From: CAZFGK01 sp964518635
GTDB taxonomy: Bacteria > Zixibacteria > MSB-5A5 > GN15 > FEB-12
NCBI GenBank assembly: GCA_964518635.1
Contig: CAZFGK010000005.1
Location: forward strand, 1-64,000
Length of the DNA: 64,000 nucleotides
Direction: 5' to 3'
Made by a program: the position numbers and the translations under genes
The notes under the pieces: generated by a model
The model's database searches: none
What the model was told of the DNA's origin: nothing
Seen by the model: only the letters and a program-made list of their open reading frames with translations
Part shown: piece by piece, positions 27,581 through 35,523 of the stretch
Position numbering within the stretch: position 1 is the first letter of the stretch
How the letters are laid out: every line of letters begins with the position of its first letter

Positions 27581-27604
27581 CATGGTCATTGTTTCATGAC
27601 CATG
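27581..27604. repeat. Perfect inverted repeat upstream of the surface-protein operon and WYL gene
   Basis: CATGGTCAT (27581-27589) and ATGACCATG (27596-27604) around a six-base loop. It lies in the 267-base divergent region between the surface protein operon and the WYL regulator. It could be a regulator-binding palindrome or a hairpin in the minus-strand leader. Confidence 0.5.
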
Positions 27605-27794
27605 CAGGTGGAGAGAGGCAAGCGTGATGCCACCCGATAATTTCATGCTTTCGATTGGCAGATCGCGGGTTAGCGCGCTAAGTCGATGCAGGGGGGATGG
27701 TCTGAGGTGTGAGAGAACGGGTCGATTATGGGGAAGAGGGCATAGTGGCGGGATTGCTGTTCAGATGTTATACTCCCTGTCTTAGCAGGGGACA

Positions 27795-28829
27795 ATGACC
27801 AAAGCAAGTCGACTCATTCGTTTGATTCTTCTCTTGCGAGCGAACCGCTCAATGGATTGTGGTCGTCTGGCTCGTGAGCTTGCTGTTAGTGAGCGAACTG
27901 TCTATCGTGACATCGACGCGCTCTCAGATATCAATGTACCGATCTACTACGACGGTTCCGGATATCATCTGCAGGACAATTCATTTCTCCCGATTCTCAA
28001 TCTCGATACCGAGGAGTATTTCCTCCTAAAGACTCTGCTCGAAGCCCCTCCCTCAAAAGCGACCACTGAGACACGGGCTTTGGTCAAACAGCTGTCACAC
28101 AAACTAGACGCAGTACTCAGTGCGACGGTCAAAGAGGCACGCAAGACTCGTCAAAGTTCCAGTCGGATCATGGTTAAAAGCAGCTATGATCCGATTACCG
28201 TCGAAAGGTGGATGCCTGTTCTCTGTCAGGCGATCAAGACAGACAAGATGGTTGAGATAGAGTATGACAGTCTTGGACGAGGGAAAGGGTTGCGGGAACT
28301 TGAACCGTATCAGATTCTCTTTCGCGGGAGAGCATTCTACCTGATCGGCTACTCGACAGAGCATCAGGAATATCGAATCTATCGGCTGGATCGAATCTCA
28401 AATGTCACCATTGCCAAGCAGCATTTCTTACCCCGGACTGACTACAATCCTGAAACGCTGCTGACTGGAAAAACAGACTATGACGGGGACTCAAACTGGT
28501 ACGATATCGAAGTCATATTCCGTGGACGTGCGGCGAAAATAGTCTCGACCGGAAAACGATTCGATGGAGAACAGCTCTCCAAACTCGCCGATGGAGGTGT
28601 TCGCTATAAGGTAAGGGTTCAGGGGCTATCAGAAATCGCGGTCTGGATCGCAGGGTATGGGGTCGAGGCGGAAGTTGTCGCTCCCGAACTGCTCCGCAGA
28701 CGATTCGCCGAAATCGGAAGGTACTACTTGGAAGCCTACGGCAAATCGGCTCGCCCAGAGGAAGTCATCACGCTGGAATCTGATCGCACCTCACGGCTGA
28801 CTCATTTGAAGGATTCAGGCAGCAATTAG
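27795..28829 (+). CDS. HTH/WYL-domain transcriptional regulator
   Basis: The product has 344 residues. Residues 1-60 are a winged helix-turn-helix (HTH_11) with RLARELAVSERTVYRDIDAL, followed by a linker. A WYL domain lies at about 145-250, with VEIEYDSLGRGKGLRELEPY and GRAFYLIGYSTEHQEYRIYR, and a C-terminal WCX region follows. WYL domains bind small ligands or nucleic acid and often control adjacent operons. It lies 203 bases upstream of the BMC operon on the same strand, so it is a candidate regulator of the microcompartment. A TATACT -10-like box lies at 27769-27774. A short hairpin (CCCTG/CAGGG) overlaps its ribosome binding site. Confidence 0.85.
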   Translation: MTKASRLIRLILLLRANRSMDCGRLARELAVSERTVYRDIDALSDINVPIYYDGSGYHLQDNSFLPILNLDTEEYFLLKTLLEAPPSKATTETRALVKQLSHKLDAVLSATVKEARKTRQSSSRIMVKSSYDPITVERWMPVLCQAIKTDKMVEIEYDSLGRGKGLRELEPYQILFRGRAFYLIGYSTEHQEYRIYRLDRISNVTIAKQHFLPRTDYNPETLLTGKTDYDGDSNWYDIEVIFRGRAAKIVSTGKRFDGEQLSKLADGGVRYKVRVQGLSEIAVWIAGYGVEAEVVAPELLRRRFAEIGRYYLEAYGKSARPEEVITLESDRTSRLTHLKDSGSN

Positions 28830-28896
28830 GTCTGACCGAGGGGGGCTTTGTCATCGACTGAATCGGGGCTATCTCCTTTTCCGACAGGAGTTTTAT

Positions 28897-28925
28897 TTGA
28901 CTCAATCCGGAAGCCCGTCTAGAGT
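28897..28925 (+). promoter_or_regulatory. Candidate promoter of the microcompartment operon
   Basis: TTGACT (28897-28902), 17-base spacer, TAGAGT (28920-28925). It leaves a leader of about 100 bases before the GTG of the shell gene. Confidence 0.5.
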
Positions 28926-28941
28926 GTCCGTGTAGAGATGT

Positions 28942-28972
28942 CATCTGTTGCGCCCAATAGGCAGCACAGATG
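28942..28972 (+). promoter_or_regulatory. Hairpin in the leader of the microcompartment operon
   Basis: CATCTGTTGC pairs with GCACAGATG (one bulged T), topped by GCC/GGC around a five-base loop CAATA. It lies 10-15 bases after the predicted transcription start and about 60 bases before the shell gene. It has no T tract after it, so it is not a simple terminator. It could stabilise the message or be a regulator site. Confidence 0.45.
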
Positions 28973-29032
28973 GTGGTTCAATGGATATGAACAGTTCAAA
29001 GCCATTGTGCTTACAGGATTGAAGGAGCGCGT

Positions 29033-29317
29033 GTGGAAGCATTAGGTCTGATAGAGACAAAGGGACTCGTTGCCCTGATCGAGGCGAGTGACGCCATGGT
29101 CAAAGCGGCCAAAGTAACCTTGGTTGGCTACGAGAAGATCGGCGGCGGTCTGGTGACTGCAATCGTGCGTGGTGATGTTGCGGCATGTAAGGCAGCAACC
29201 GACGCAGGAGCGGCAGCGGCTCAGAAGATCGGCGAATTGGTTTCGGTGCACGTTATCCCACGTCCGCACAGCAATGTCTTTGAGATTTTCCCGGCACGTC
29301 TCCCCGGCGAGAAATAG
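29033..29317 (+). CDS. Bacterial microcompartment shell protein (BMC-H)
   Basis: A 94-residue single-domain BMC protein that would form the hexameric facet of a microcompartment shell. The sequence MEALGLIETKGLVALIEASD, then KIGGGLVTAIVRGDVAACKA with the pore loop GGG, and VSVHVIPRPHSNV are diagnostic of the family (PF00936). The start is GTG at 29033 with GAAGGAG seven to eight bases upstream. It is followed after 58 bases by a CoA-acylating aldehyde dehydrogenase. No second shell type (trimer or vertex pentamer) lies in this window. Confidence 0.95.
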   Translation: MEALGLIETKGLVALIEASDAMVKAAKVTLVGYEKIGGGLVTAIVRGDVAACKAATDAGAAAAQKIGELVSVHVIPRPHSNVFEIFPARLPGEK

Positions 29318-29375
29318 GCCAGCAATGAATCGGCGAGGAGAGTTCCTCTTTTCGCAAACGGAACGGAGCTTGTAG

Positions 29376-30926
29376 ATGTCTGCAAACTTCATTCCCTCTT
29401 CTTCGAATGCCAGCGGCCAGGTCGAAGAGATTGTCCGCCGTGTGCTCTCTGAAATCCAGGTTGGCTCACAGCCAATTGCGTCCCCGACAGGTCAATCATC
29501 ACTTCAATCAGTAGTCCAGGCAAAGAGCTGGCAGCATTCCGCATCGCCATCATCAGTTGGCTCATCAGTTCCCCCCAGAGCAACACCAGTCGGGTCGACA
29601 AATATCTTTTCTGATCTGAATCAGGCGGTCGAAGCAGCCCGTCTGGCGCAGAGAAAGTGGCTCGATGTCTCGCTCGAACGTCGCAAAGCGATTGTCGAAG
29701 CGATTCGCGTGACTGCTCGTGCCAATGCCGAACGTCTCGGTCGTATGGCAGTCTCCGAGACTGGTCTCGGTCGGATGCCAGACAAGATGAACAAGATTCT
29801 ACTTTGTGCTGACAAGACTCCGGGGCCGGAAGATCTGCATCCTATCGCTTTCAGTGGTGATCATGGACTCACCCTTGTCGAACCCGCCCCATGGGGAGTG
29901 ATTGGCATTATTACACCCAGTACGAATCCAGCAGAGACCGTTCTCAATAATACAATCTCAGCAATCTCCGCCGGAAATAGTGCGGTCTTCAATCCGCATC
30001 CGGGGGCGAAGATGGTCTCTGCCGAAATGGCGAAACTGATTCATGATGCTATTCTCTCGTGTAATGGTCCTGAATTTTTGATAACCTGTGTTGAAAGTCC
30101 GACGGTCGAGTCCGCTCAGATGCTCATGAAACATCCCGGTATCGATCTGATACTTGTCACAGGAGGTGGGGCAGTAGTTCGGCAGGCGATGCAATCCGGT
30201 CGCCGCGCTATTTGTGCCGGTCCCGGGAATCCGCCAGTCCTTGTGGATGAGACCGCGGTTCTCACCCAGGCAGGGAAGGATATTGTCGATGGGGCATCCT
30301 TCGATAACAATGTCCTTTGCACCGACGAAAAAGAGATTTTCTGTGTCGACAAAGTTGCCCATCGTCTCAAACGAGAGATGATCGCTCACGGCGCGTATGA
30401 ATTGGAAGGGGCGAATATCGACAAACTGACCCGGATTCTCATCGAAAGTGATCCGGATGGTCGAGGATATCGTCATGTGGCAATCAATAGACGATTTGTC
30501 GGTAAGAACGCCGAAGAGATTCTCAAGCAGATTGATGTCGTGCCGCCCCCCGGAACACGATTAGTTTTCTTTGAAGCGAATTGGGATCACCCGCTGGTAA
30601 TGGCGGAGCAGCTGATGCCAGTCATACCCTTTGTACGAGTCAAGAATGTCGAGGAGGGGATGGAAAAATCGGTGATTGTCGAGCATCAGTTTCGTCACAC
30701 CTTCGTCATGCACTCTACCTCGATTGTGAACCTGAGCACGATGGCACAGCTATGTCGGTCGAACATTTTTGTGAAGAACGGCTTCAACATGGCCGGACTT
30801 GGCTATGGCGGGGAAGGGTATGCCTCGATGTCGATTGCCGGAACGACCGGTGAAGGAATAACCAAAGCGAGCACCTTCACACGCCCGCGACGATGCACGC
30901 TGGTCGATTATTTCAGAATCATTTAG
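29376..30926 (+). CDS. CoA-acylating aldehyde dehydrogenase of a microcompartment (EutE/PduP-like)
   Basis: This 516-residue enzyme should oxidise an aldehyde to its acyl-CoA with NAD+. Residues 14-28 form an amphipathic helix (GQVEEIVRRVLSEIQ) followed by a ~45-residue proline/serine linker, the form of a BMC encapsulation peptide. The ALDH core has PSTNPAETVLNNTISAISAG and FNPHPGAKM, and the catalytic cysteine is C315 in SFDNNVLCTDEKEIF. It lacks the glutamate general base of hydrolytic ALDHs, as in EutE/PduP. GGAG lies upstream of the ATG. The substrate aldehyde cannot be told; no diol dehydratase, lyase or glycyl-radical enzyme is nearby. Confidence 0.93.
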   Translation: MSANFIPSSSNASGQVEEIVRRVLSEIQVGSQPIASPTGQSSLQSVVQAKSWQHSASPSSVGSSVPPRATPVGSTNIFSDLNQAVEAARLAQRKWLDVSLERRKAIVEAIRVTARANAERLGRMAVSETGLGRMPDKMNKILLCADKTPGPEDLHPIAFSGDHGLTLVEPAPWGVIGIITPSTNPAETVLNNTISAISAGNSAVFNPHPGAKMVSAEMAKLIHDAILSCNGPEFLITCVESPTVESAQMLMKHPGIDLILVTGGGAVVRQAMQSGRRAICAGPGNPPVLVDETAVLTQAGKDIVDGASFDNNVLCTDEKEIFCVDKVAHRLKREMIAHGAYELEGANIDKLTRILIESDPDGRGYRHVAINRRFVGKNAEEILKQIDVVPPPGTRLVFFEANWDHPLVMAEQLMPVIPFVRVKNVEEGMEKSVIVEHQFRHTFVMHSTSIVNLSTMAQLCRSNIFVKNGFNMAGLGYGGEGYASMSIAGTTGEGITKASTFTRPRRCTLVDYFRII

Positions 30927-31018
30927 TGCCGTTTCGCAGTTGACCTTTTCTCTCTCTCAGATCATCCTTATCAACGATTATATTCGATTCGATCGCCTTA
31001 CATACAAGGAGATGTAAC

Positions 31019-31591
31019 ATGCCTCATCACGTCCTCTGCATTCTTGCCGAGGGGTTTGAAGATATCGAGACCATTGCCCCGATAGACATACTCAATCGTG
31101 CGGGGGTGGAAGTCACCGTCGTCGGGCTGCTTCCCGGTCCGGTCAAAGCCGCCTACGGTACGACCATTCTGCCAAAAACTGACCTGACGAAACTTGATGT
31201 AACGCAACTTTACGACGGAATTTTCTTCCCTGGTGGGAGAGTTAATGCTCGTGCCCTTGCCGCTTCATCGACTGTCATTGATCTCATTCATCGCCATGAC
31301 CGTGCCGGAAAACTGGTGTCCGCAATCTGCGCGTCACCGAGTCACGTGTTGGGCGAAGCAGCAGGAATTTTGAAAGGGAGAAGAGCTACCGGCGATCCGA
31401 CTTTCAATGAAAAACTTGACGAGTCGGGAGCAATTCTGACAGACGAACTGGTCACCCGGGATGGAAATCTGATCACCGGAATGGGGCCGGGAGCAGCGAT
31501 GCCGTACGGGCTTGCTCTTGCAGCCTATTTTGTTGGTCGGGAGATCACCGACGGCTACGCCGAAAAATGGCGCATCCCAAAGAACTACTAA
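31019..31591 (+). CDS. DJ-1/PfpI family protein
   Basis: A 190-residue protein of the DJ-1/ThiJ branch. LAEGFEDIETIAPIDILNRAG carries the conserved glutamate, and LVSAICASPSHVLGEAG-like sequence carries the nucleophilic elbow with C104. FPGGRVNARAL is typical of the fold. Such proteins act in protein or metabolite deglycation, chaperoning or oxidative stress response; the exact activity is unclear. AAGGAG precedes the ATG. Its place just after the aldehyde dehydrogenase is suggestive for aldehyde detoxification, but the 92-base gap may hold its own promoter (TATATT at 30979-30984). Confidence 0.88.
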   Translation: MPHHVLCILAEGFEDIETIAPIDILNRAGVEVTVVGLLPGPVKAAYGTTILPKTDLTKLDVTQLYDGIFFPGGRVNARALAASSTVIDLIHRHDRAGKLVSAICASPSHVLGEAAGILKGRRATGDPTFNEKLDESGAILTDELVTRDGNLITGMGPGAAMPYGLALAAYFVGREITDGYAEKWRIPKNY

Positions 31592-31624
31592 ACAGATTCT
31601 CTGCTATCGCTGCAATGTTCTTTG

Positions 31625-31654
31625 CTGACAGGGATGGTCATTGTTGCCGATAGT
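31625..31654 (+). promoter_or_regulatory. Candidate promoter of the nucleotidyltransferase gene, near-leaderless
   Basis: CTGACA (31625-31630), 18-base spacer, GATAGT (31649-31654), then eight bases to the ATG at 31663. The intervening AAGGTG could still serve as a weak ribosome site, so this is a less clean member of the leaderless set. Confidence 0.35.
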
Positions 31655-31662
31655 AAGGTGAA

Positions 31663-32925
31663 ATGGCGCAGATACAACTCATTGTCAGCTACGAAGACGG
31701 CCATGTTGCCGACTTCTTTCCCCTTACTCGATTCCGTCCGGTGGGGTTACTCCGCTCCGGGATTCTACCCCTGTTCTCTCGTCTCAAACGTCTCTATCCG
31801 GAACAGCCATTTGTAATTGGGTGCCGATCAGCAGTTGCTCCGCTCGTCCGAACACAGTTTCCGGAACTTGGGGTCAATCCTGATATTCCCGCGATTGGAA
31901 ATGTACTTTTCATAGCCTCTCGCCTTCGTCATTTCGGCGACCTTGCTGAAAAATTAGCGCAGGCGAAGCAATCGGTGCGACTCGTCAACGGAGATGGCAC
32001 GGTCGGGATTTTCTGGCAGGGGGAGCTGCAAGGGAAGTTTCCTGATGTAACTGATAAGCTCCGTTCTAGCGTGAAAACATTACCGACGGTTACTACTACG
32101 GCGAGCTTCTATCGAGGCGCATGGGAGATCATGGCTGATATCGGTGACGAGATCACTGCCGACTTCGCCTATCTCAGTCCGGAGTTTCCACGAGCGCGGA
32201 CATTTACTCTGCACGAAGGGGCGTATCTTCTTGGGAAAGAGAAGATATATCTTTCCGAAGGGGTTGAAATCATGCCCGGGGTGGTTTTGGATGCTCGTCC
32301 CGGCCCGATTGTGATTGGTGCACATACTCGGCTTGAACCGCAGACAACGATCATTGGTCCTTGCTACATTGGTCCAAACTCACTGGTCCCATTTGGACGA
32401 ATTGCTGATTGCTCAATTGGAGAAGTCTGTCGTGTTGGCGGGGAGGTTGAGGCATCGATTTTCCAGAGCTACAGCAATAAGTATCATGCCGGATTTATCG
32501 GACATGCCTATGTCGGTTCGTGGGTGAATTTTGGTGCGATGACCACCAACAGTGACCTGAAAAATAATTACTCTACTATTCGGCTGCATCAAAATGGCAG
32601 AGATATCGACACCGGATCGATCAAAGTGGGTTCATTCATCGGGGATCACACTAAATTTGGAATCGGTACACTTCTGAATACCGGCATCACCATCGGTTGC
32701 TGCTCGAATATTTTCGGCGGCTCACTGGTGAGTGAAAAAGTGGTCGGTGATTTCTGCTGGGGTGGGAATGGGGCGTATCACTCATACGAACTTTCCAAAG
32801 CAGTGGAGACTATTCAGAGAACGATGCTGAGGCGAGGGGTGAAGCTCCCCGACGCCGAGAAGCAGTTGATAGTCGAGCTTTCTGAAGGGAAGTCCGACAT
32901 GTCCGGTACGCTCGATTTCGACTAG
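31663..32925 (+). CDS. GlmU-like putative sugar nucleotidyltransferase with left-handed beta-helix
   Basis: A 420-residue protein. The N-terminal half resembles NTP_transf_4, with FPLTRFRPVGLLRSGILPL in place of the canonical GxGTRxxP loop, and NGDGTVGIFW. The C-terminal half (about 195-380) is a hexapeptide-repeat beta-helix with IYLSEGVEIMPGVVLDARPG, IVIGAHTRLEPQTTIIGPCY and GSWVNFGAMTTNSDLKNNYS. This matches the FCB-group 'GlmU family' proteins, which are thought to combine sugar-1-phosphate nucleotidyltransferase and acyltransferase folds. The altered glycine-rich loop makes activity uncertain. It precedes galT and glgA. Confidence 0.8.
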   Translation: MAQIQLIVSYEDGHVADFFPLTRFRPVGLLRSGILPLFSRLKRLYPEQPFVIGCRSAVAPLVRTQFPELGVNPDIPAIGNVLFIASRLRHFGDLAEKLAQAKQSVRLVNGDGTVGIFWQGELQGKFPDVTDKLRSSVKTLPTVTTTASFYRGAWEIMADIGDEITADFAYLSPEFPRARTFTLHEGAYLLGKEKIYLSEGVEIMPGVVLDARPGPIVIGAHTRLEPQTTIIGPCYIGPNSLVPFGRIADCSIGEVCRVGGEVEASIFQSYSNKYHAGFIGHAYVGSWVNFGAMTTNSDLKNNYSTIRLHQNGRDIDTGSIKVGSFIGDHTKFGIGTLLNTGITIGCCSNIFGGSLVSEKVVGDFCWGGNGAYHSYELSKAVETIQRTMLRRGVKLPDAEKQLIVELSEGKSDMSGTLDFD

Positions 32926-32961
32926 CCCGTTCCAATATCCAGGCCATTTTTCGTAGTTCGA

Positions 32962-32991
32962 TTGACAACCCCCCTTCGATCCTCATATGTT
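32962..32991 (+). promoter_or_regulatory. Promoter of the galT-glgA-GT operon
   Basis: A near-consensus TTGACA (32962-32967), 18-base spacer, TATGTT (32986-32991). Six bases after the -10 box is the ATG at 32998, which starts a seven-codon open frame and not galT itself. Confidence 0.6.
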
Positions 32992-32997
32992 CGCTTC

Positions 32998-33021
32998 ATG
33001 CAGCGAGTTATGAATGCCTGA
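32998..33021 (+). CDS. Putative leaderless seven-codon upstream ORF of galT
   Basis: The frame ATG CAG CGA GTT ATG AAT GCC TGA encodes MQRVMNA. It begins six bases after the -10 box, where transcription should start, and its TGA (33019-33021) lies inside the galT frame just after the galT ATG (33014). A ribosome finishing the mini-ORF would stop three bases past the galT start, allowing re-initiation. galT itself has no Shine-Dalgarno. Peptide sequence seems unimportant; the overlap is the striking part. This is inference from layout only. Confidence 0.4.
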   Translation: MQRVMNA

Positions 33022-34036
33022 ATTACGCCGCGATCCAGTCGTTGGTCGTTGGGTTATTATCGCCAGAGAGCGGGGGATGCGTCCGATCACACTGACGCCA
33101 GTCGTGCGAAATGGCGGCGCATCAGAATGTCCATTCTGTCCGGGGAATGAAGAGACCACTCCGCCGGAAGTAATGGCGTACCGTGACGCCAATTCTTTAC
33201 CGAACAAATCCGGTTGGCGACTGCGTGTAATCTCCAACAAGTTTCCGGCTCTCAAGATCGAAGGACAACTCAGCCGTGAGCCAGCCGGTATCTATGACCG
33301 GATGAACGGGATCGGTGCGCATGAGGTGATTATTGAATGTCCTGATCATGGACGTGACCTCACCGAGATGAGCATCAGTGAAATCCGTGATGTCTTTCGC
33401 GCCTATCGTGATCGAATGGTCGATCTCGAACGTGACCAACGCTTCAAATATATCCTGATCTTCAAAAATCACGGGGAAGCAGCCGGTGCTTCGCTTGAGC
33501 ACGCGCATAGCCAGCTGATTGCGATGCCGATTGTCCCGAAGCAGGTCAGCGAAGAACTGATTGGCGCAAAGACCTACTATGATTTCAAAGAGCGGTGTAT
33601 TTTCTGCGATATTATTCGTCAGGAGATTATCGATACCGAACGGCTCGTTTCAGATTATGATTCCTTCATCTCATTCATGCCTTTTGCTCCGAGATTTCCG
33701 TTTGAAACACATGTCATCCCGAAGGCGCATCAGTCCAGCTTTCTAGAGATGTCAGAAAGTGACTATCTTAAGCTCGCCGCATGTCTGCGTGACACGCTGC
33801 AACGACTAAACGCCGCGCTGAATCGACCTGCATTCAATTTTGTGCTTCATACCCGACCAGTATCGCGTGACTCGCATGAGTATTTCCACTGGCACATTGA
33901 GATCATTCCAAAGCTCACCAAGATTGCAGGATTCGAGTGGGGCTCCGGTTTTTTCATCAATCACACCGCACCGGAAGATGCAGCGAGCTATCTTCGAAGT
34001 CTGACTCTTGATCCATCGGTGATTGCAACGACCTGA
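33014..34036 (+). CDS. galT: GalT-family nucleotidylyltransferase (galactose-1-phosphate uridylyltransferase or ADP-glucose phosphorylase type)
   Basis: A 340-residue HIT-superfamily transferase. MPELRRDPVVGRWVIIARER, ECPFCPGNEETTPPE (zinc-binding CxxC) and VISNKFPAL are GalT hallmarks. The active-site triad is EHAHSQLIAMP, with alanine between the histidines where the textbook motif is HPH. C-terminally, HTRPVSRDSHEYFHWHIEI carries the last metal and substrate histidines. The family also includes ADP-glucose phosphorylases. The glycogen synthase gene directly downstream makes either UDP-sugar exchange or ADP-glucose turnover plausible. Confidence 0.85.
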   Translation: MPELRRDPVVGRWVIIARERGMRPITLTPVVRNGGASECPFCPGNEETTPPEVMAYRDANSLPNKSGWRLRVISNKFPALKIEGQLSREPAGIYDRMNGIGAHEVIIECPDHGRDLTEMSISEIRDVFRAYRDRMVDLERDQRFKYILIFKNHGEAAGASLEHAHSQLIAMPIVPKQVSEELIGAKTYYDFKERCIFCDIIRQEIIDTERLVSDYDSFISFMPFAPRFPFETHVIPKAHQSSFLEMSESDYLKLAACLRDTLQRLNAALNRPAFNFVLHTRPVSRDSHEYFHWHIEIIPKLTKIAGFEWGSGFFINHTAPEDAASYLRSLTLDPSVIATT

Positions 34037-34044
34037 TCTGATTC

Positions 34045-35523
34045 ATGGCAAAACCACTTGTTGCAATGATCTCTTCCGAAGCCGCGCCGTTTTCAAGGAC
34101 CGGCGGGTTGGGAGATGTCGTCGGATCTCTTTCACAGGCGATGACCGCGCGGAATTTTGAGGTCTGTGTCTTTCTCCCCTGGTATCAGTCGATTAGAGGG
34201 GCATTGCCGGGGATTAGATCGACCGGCGTTGATGTCCTCGTGCAAATCGGAGGGCAGGGGAAGATCGCCCGTATAGGTGAGACAGTTCATGAAAGGGTTC
34301 GCTACTACTTCGTAGGCGGAGAGTATTTCAACCGAGCAGGGAGTTACGGCGACCCACAGACCGGGATCGATTACCCCGACAATGATGAACGCTTTTCGTT
34401 CTTTGTCCGAGCCGCTCTCAAAGCCGCCTCGTCGCTTCATTTGCAGCCGTCACTCTGGCATCTGCATGACTGGCAGACATCTCTGCTGCCACTCTACATG
34501 GTGCAGCGTGCAAAGCAGCATCACCAGCCGGTGATTCCGACGCTGCTCACTATTCATAATCTCGGTTATCAGGGATCGTTCGACGCGGCACGATTCCCCT
34601 TACTCGAACTCACACCGGATGTCATGGTCCCGATTCGAGGACCACTCGAATTTTACGGACGTGTCAATTTCCTCAAAGCGGGGATCGTGACTGCAAGTAA
34701 AGTCTCTACTGTCTCCCCTCGCTATGCGAAAGAGATTCTTACTCCAGAGTTCGGATTCGGGCTTGATGGAGTCCTGCGGATGCGCGGGAATGATCTCTGC
34801 GGGATTACCAACGGAATTGATACCGACATCTGGACTCCACTTCGGGATCCATTTATTCCGTTTGCCTACGGACCGTTGAATCTTTCGCGAAAGAGAATGA
34901 ACAAGATTGAATTCCTCCGGCACAATGGGATGCCCTTTCGTGAGCACGCGCCGCTGATCGGAATGGTCACACGTTTCGCAGAACAAAAAGGGATCGATCT
35001 GGTGATCGGTGCGCTGCCGGAACTGATGAAACGAGACTGTCAGTTGTTCATTCTTGGGAGTGGCGAACGTCATTACGCCGATTCACTTCAGGAGTTTGCG
35101 CAAAAGTATCCCGACCGGATCAAAGTCGCATTCACTTTTGATGAGCCACTCTCACGTCGAATTCTGGCGGCGAGTGATCTGGTGCTCATGCCCTCTCGGT
35201 ATGAGCCATGTGGGCTGTTTCAGCTCTACGGCATGCGGTATGGGGCACTGCCAATTGTTCATGCCGTCGGCGGGTTGAAAGATACCGTCGTCGATATCGC
35301 TTCGTCCCCTAAAGAGGGAAGAGGCTTCGTGTTTGAGAAATTGACCGTAGAAGCGATGCTGGCTTCAATCGATTCTGCGTTTGCGCACTTTGCCAGACGT
35401 CGTGCCTGGTCCGGACAGGTGAAACATGCCATGGGGTATGACAGCTCGTGGGGGCAATCAGCGCGCGAATATGAGAAGCTCTACAGTGCCATGATCATGA
35501 ACGCCAGAGGAGCCGCTCAATGA
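34045..35523 (+). CDS. glgA: Glycogen/starch synthase (GT5)
   Basis: A 492-residue GT-B enzyme that extends alpha-1,4-glucan from a nucleotide glucose donor. The N-terminal donor loop reads SSEAAPFSRTGGLGDVVGSL (usually KxGGLGDV, here RTGGLGDV). TNGIDTDIW and ILGSGERHY mark the C-terminal domain. MPSRYEPCGLFQLYGMRYG carries the conserved ExxxGL region and GGLKDTV follows. The arginine in place of lysine in the KTGGL motif is notable, as that lysine contacts the glucosyl donor. It starts eight bases after galT and overlaps the next gene by four. Confidence 0.93.
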   Translation: MAKPLVAMISSEAAPFSRTGGLGDVVGSLSQAMTARNFEVCVFLPWYQSIRGALPGIRSTGVDVLVQIGGQGKIARIGETVHERVRYYFVGGEYFNRAGSYGDPQTGIDYPDNDERFSFFVRAALKAASSLHLQPSLWHLHDWQTSLLPLYMVQRAKQHHQPVIPTLLTIHNLGYQGSFDAARFPLLELTPDVMVPIRGPLEFYGRVNFLKAGIVTASKVSTVSPRYAKEILTPEFGFGLDGVLRMRGNDLCGITNGIDTDIWTPLRDPFIPFAYGPLNLSRKRMNKIEFLRHNGMPFREHAPLIGMVTRFAEQKGIDLVIGALPELMKRDCQLFILGSGERHYADSLQEFAQKYPDRIKVAFTFDEPLSRRILAASDLVLMPSRYEPCGLFQLYGMRYGALPIVHAVGGLKDTVVDIASSPKEGRGFVFEKLTVEAMLASIDSAFAHFARRRAWSGQVKHAMGYDSSWGQSAREYEKLYSAMIMNARGAAQ

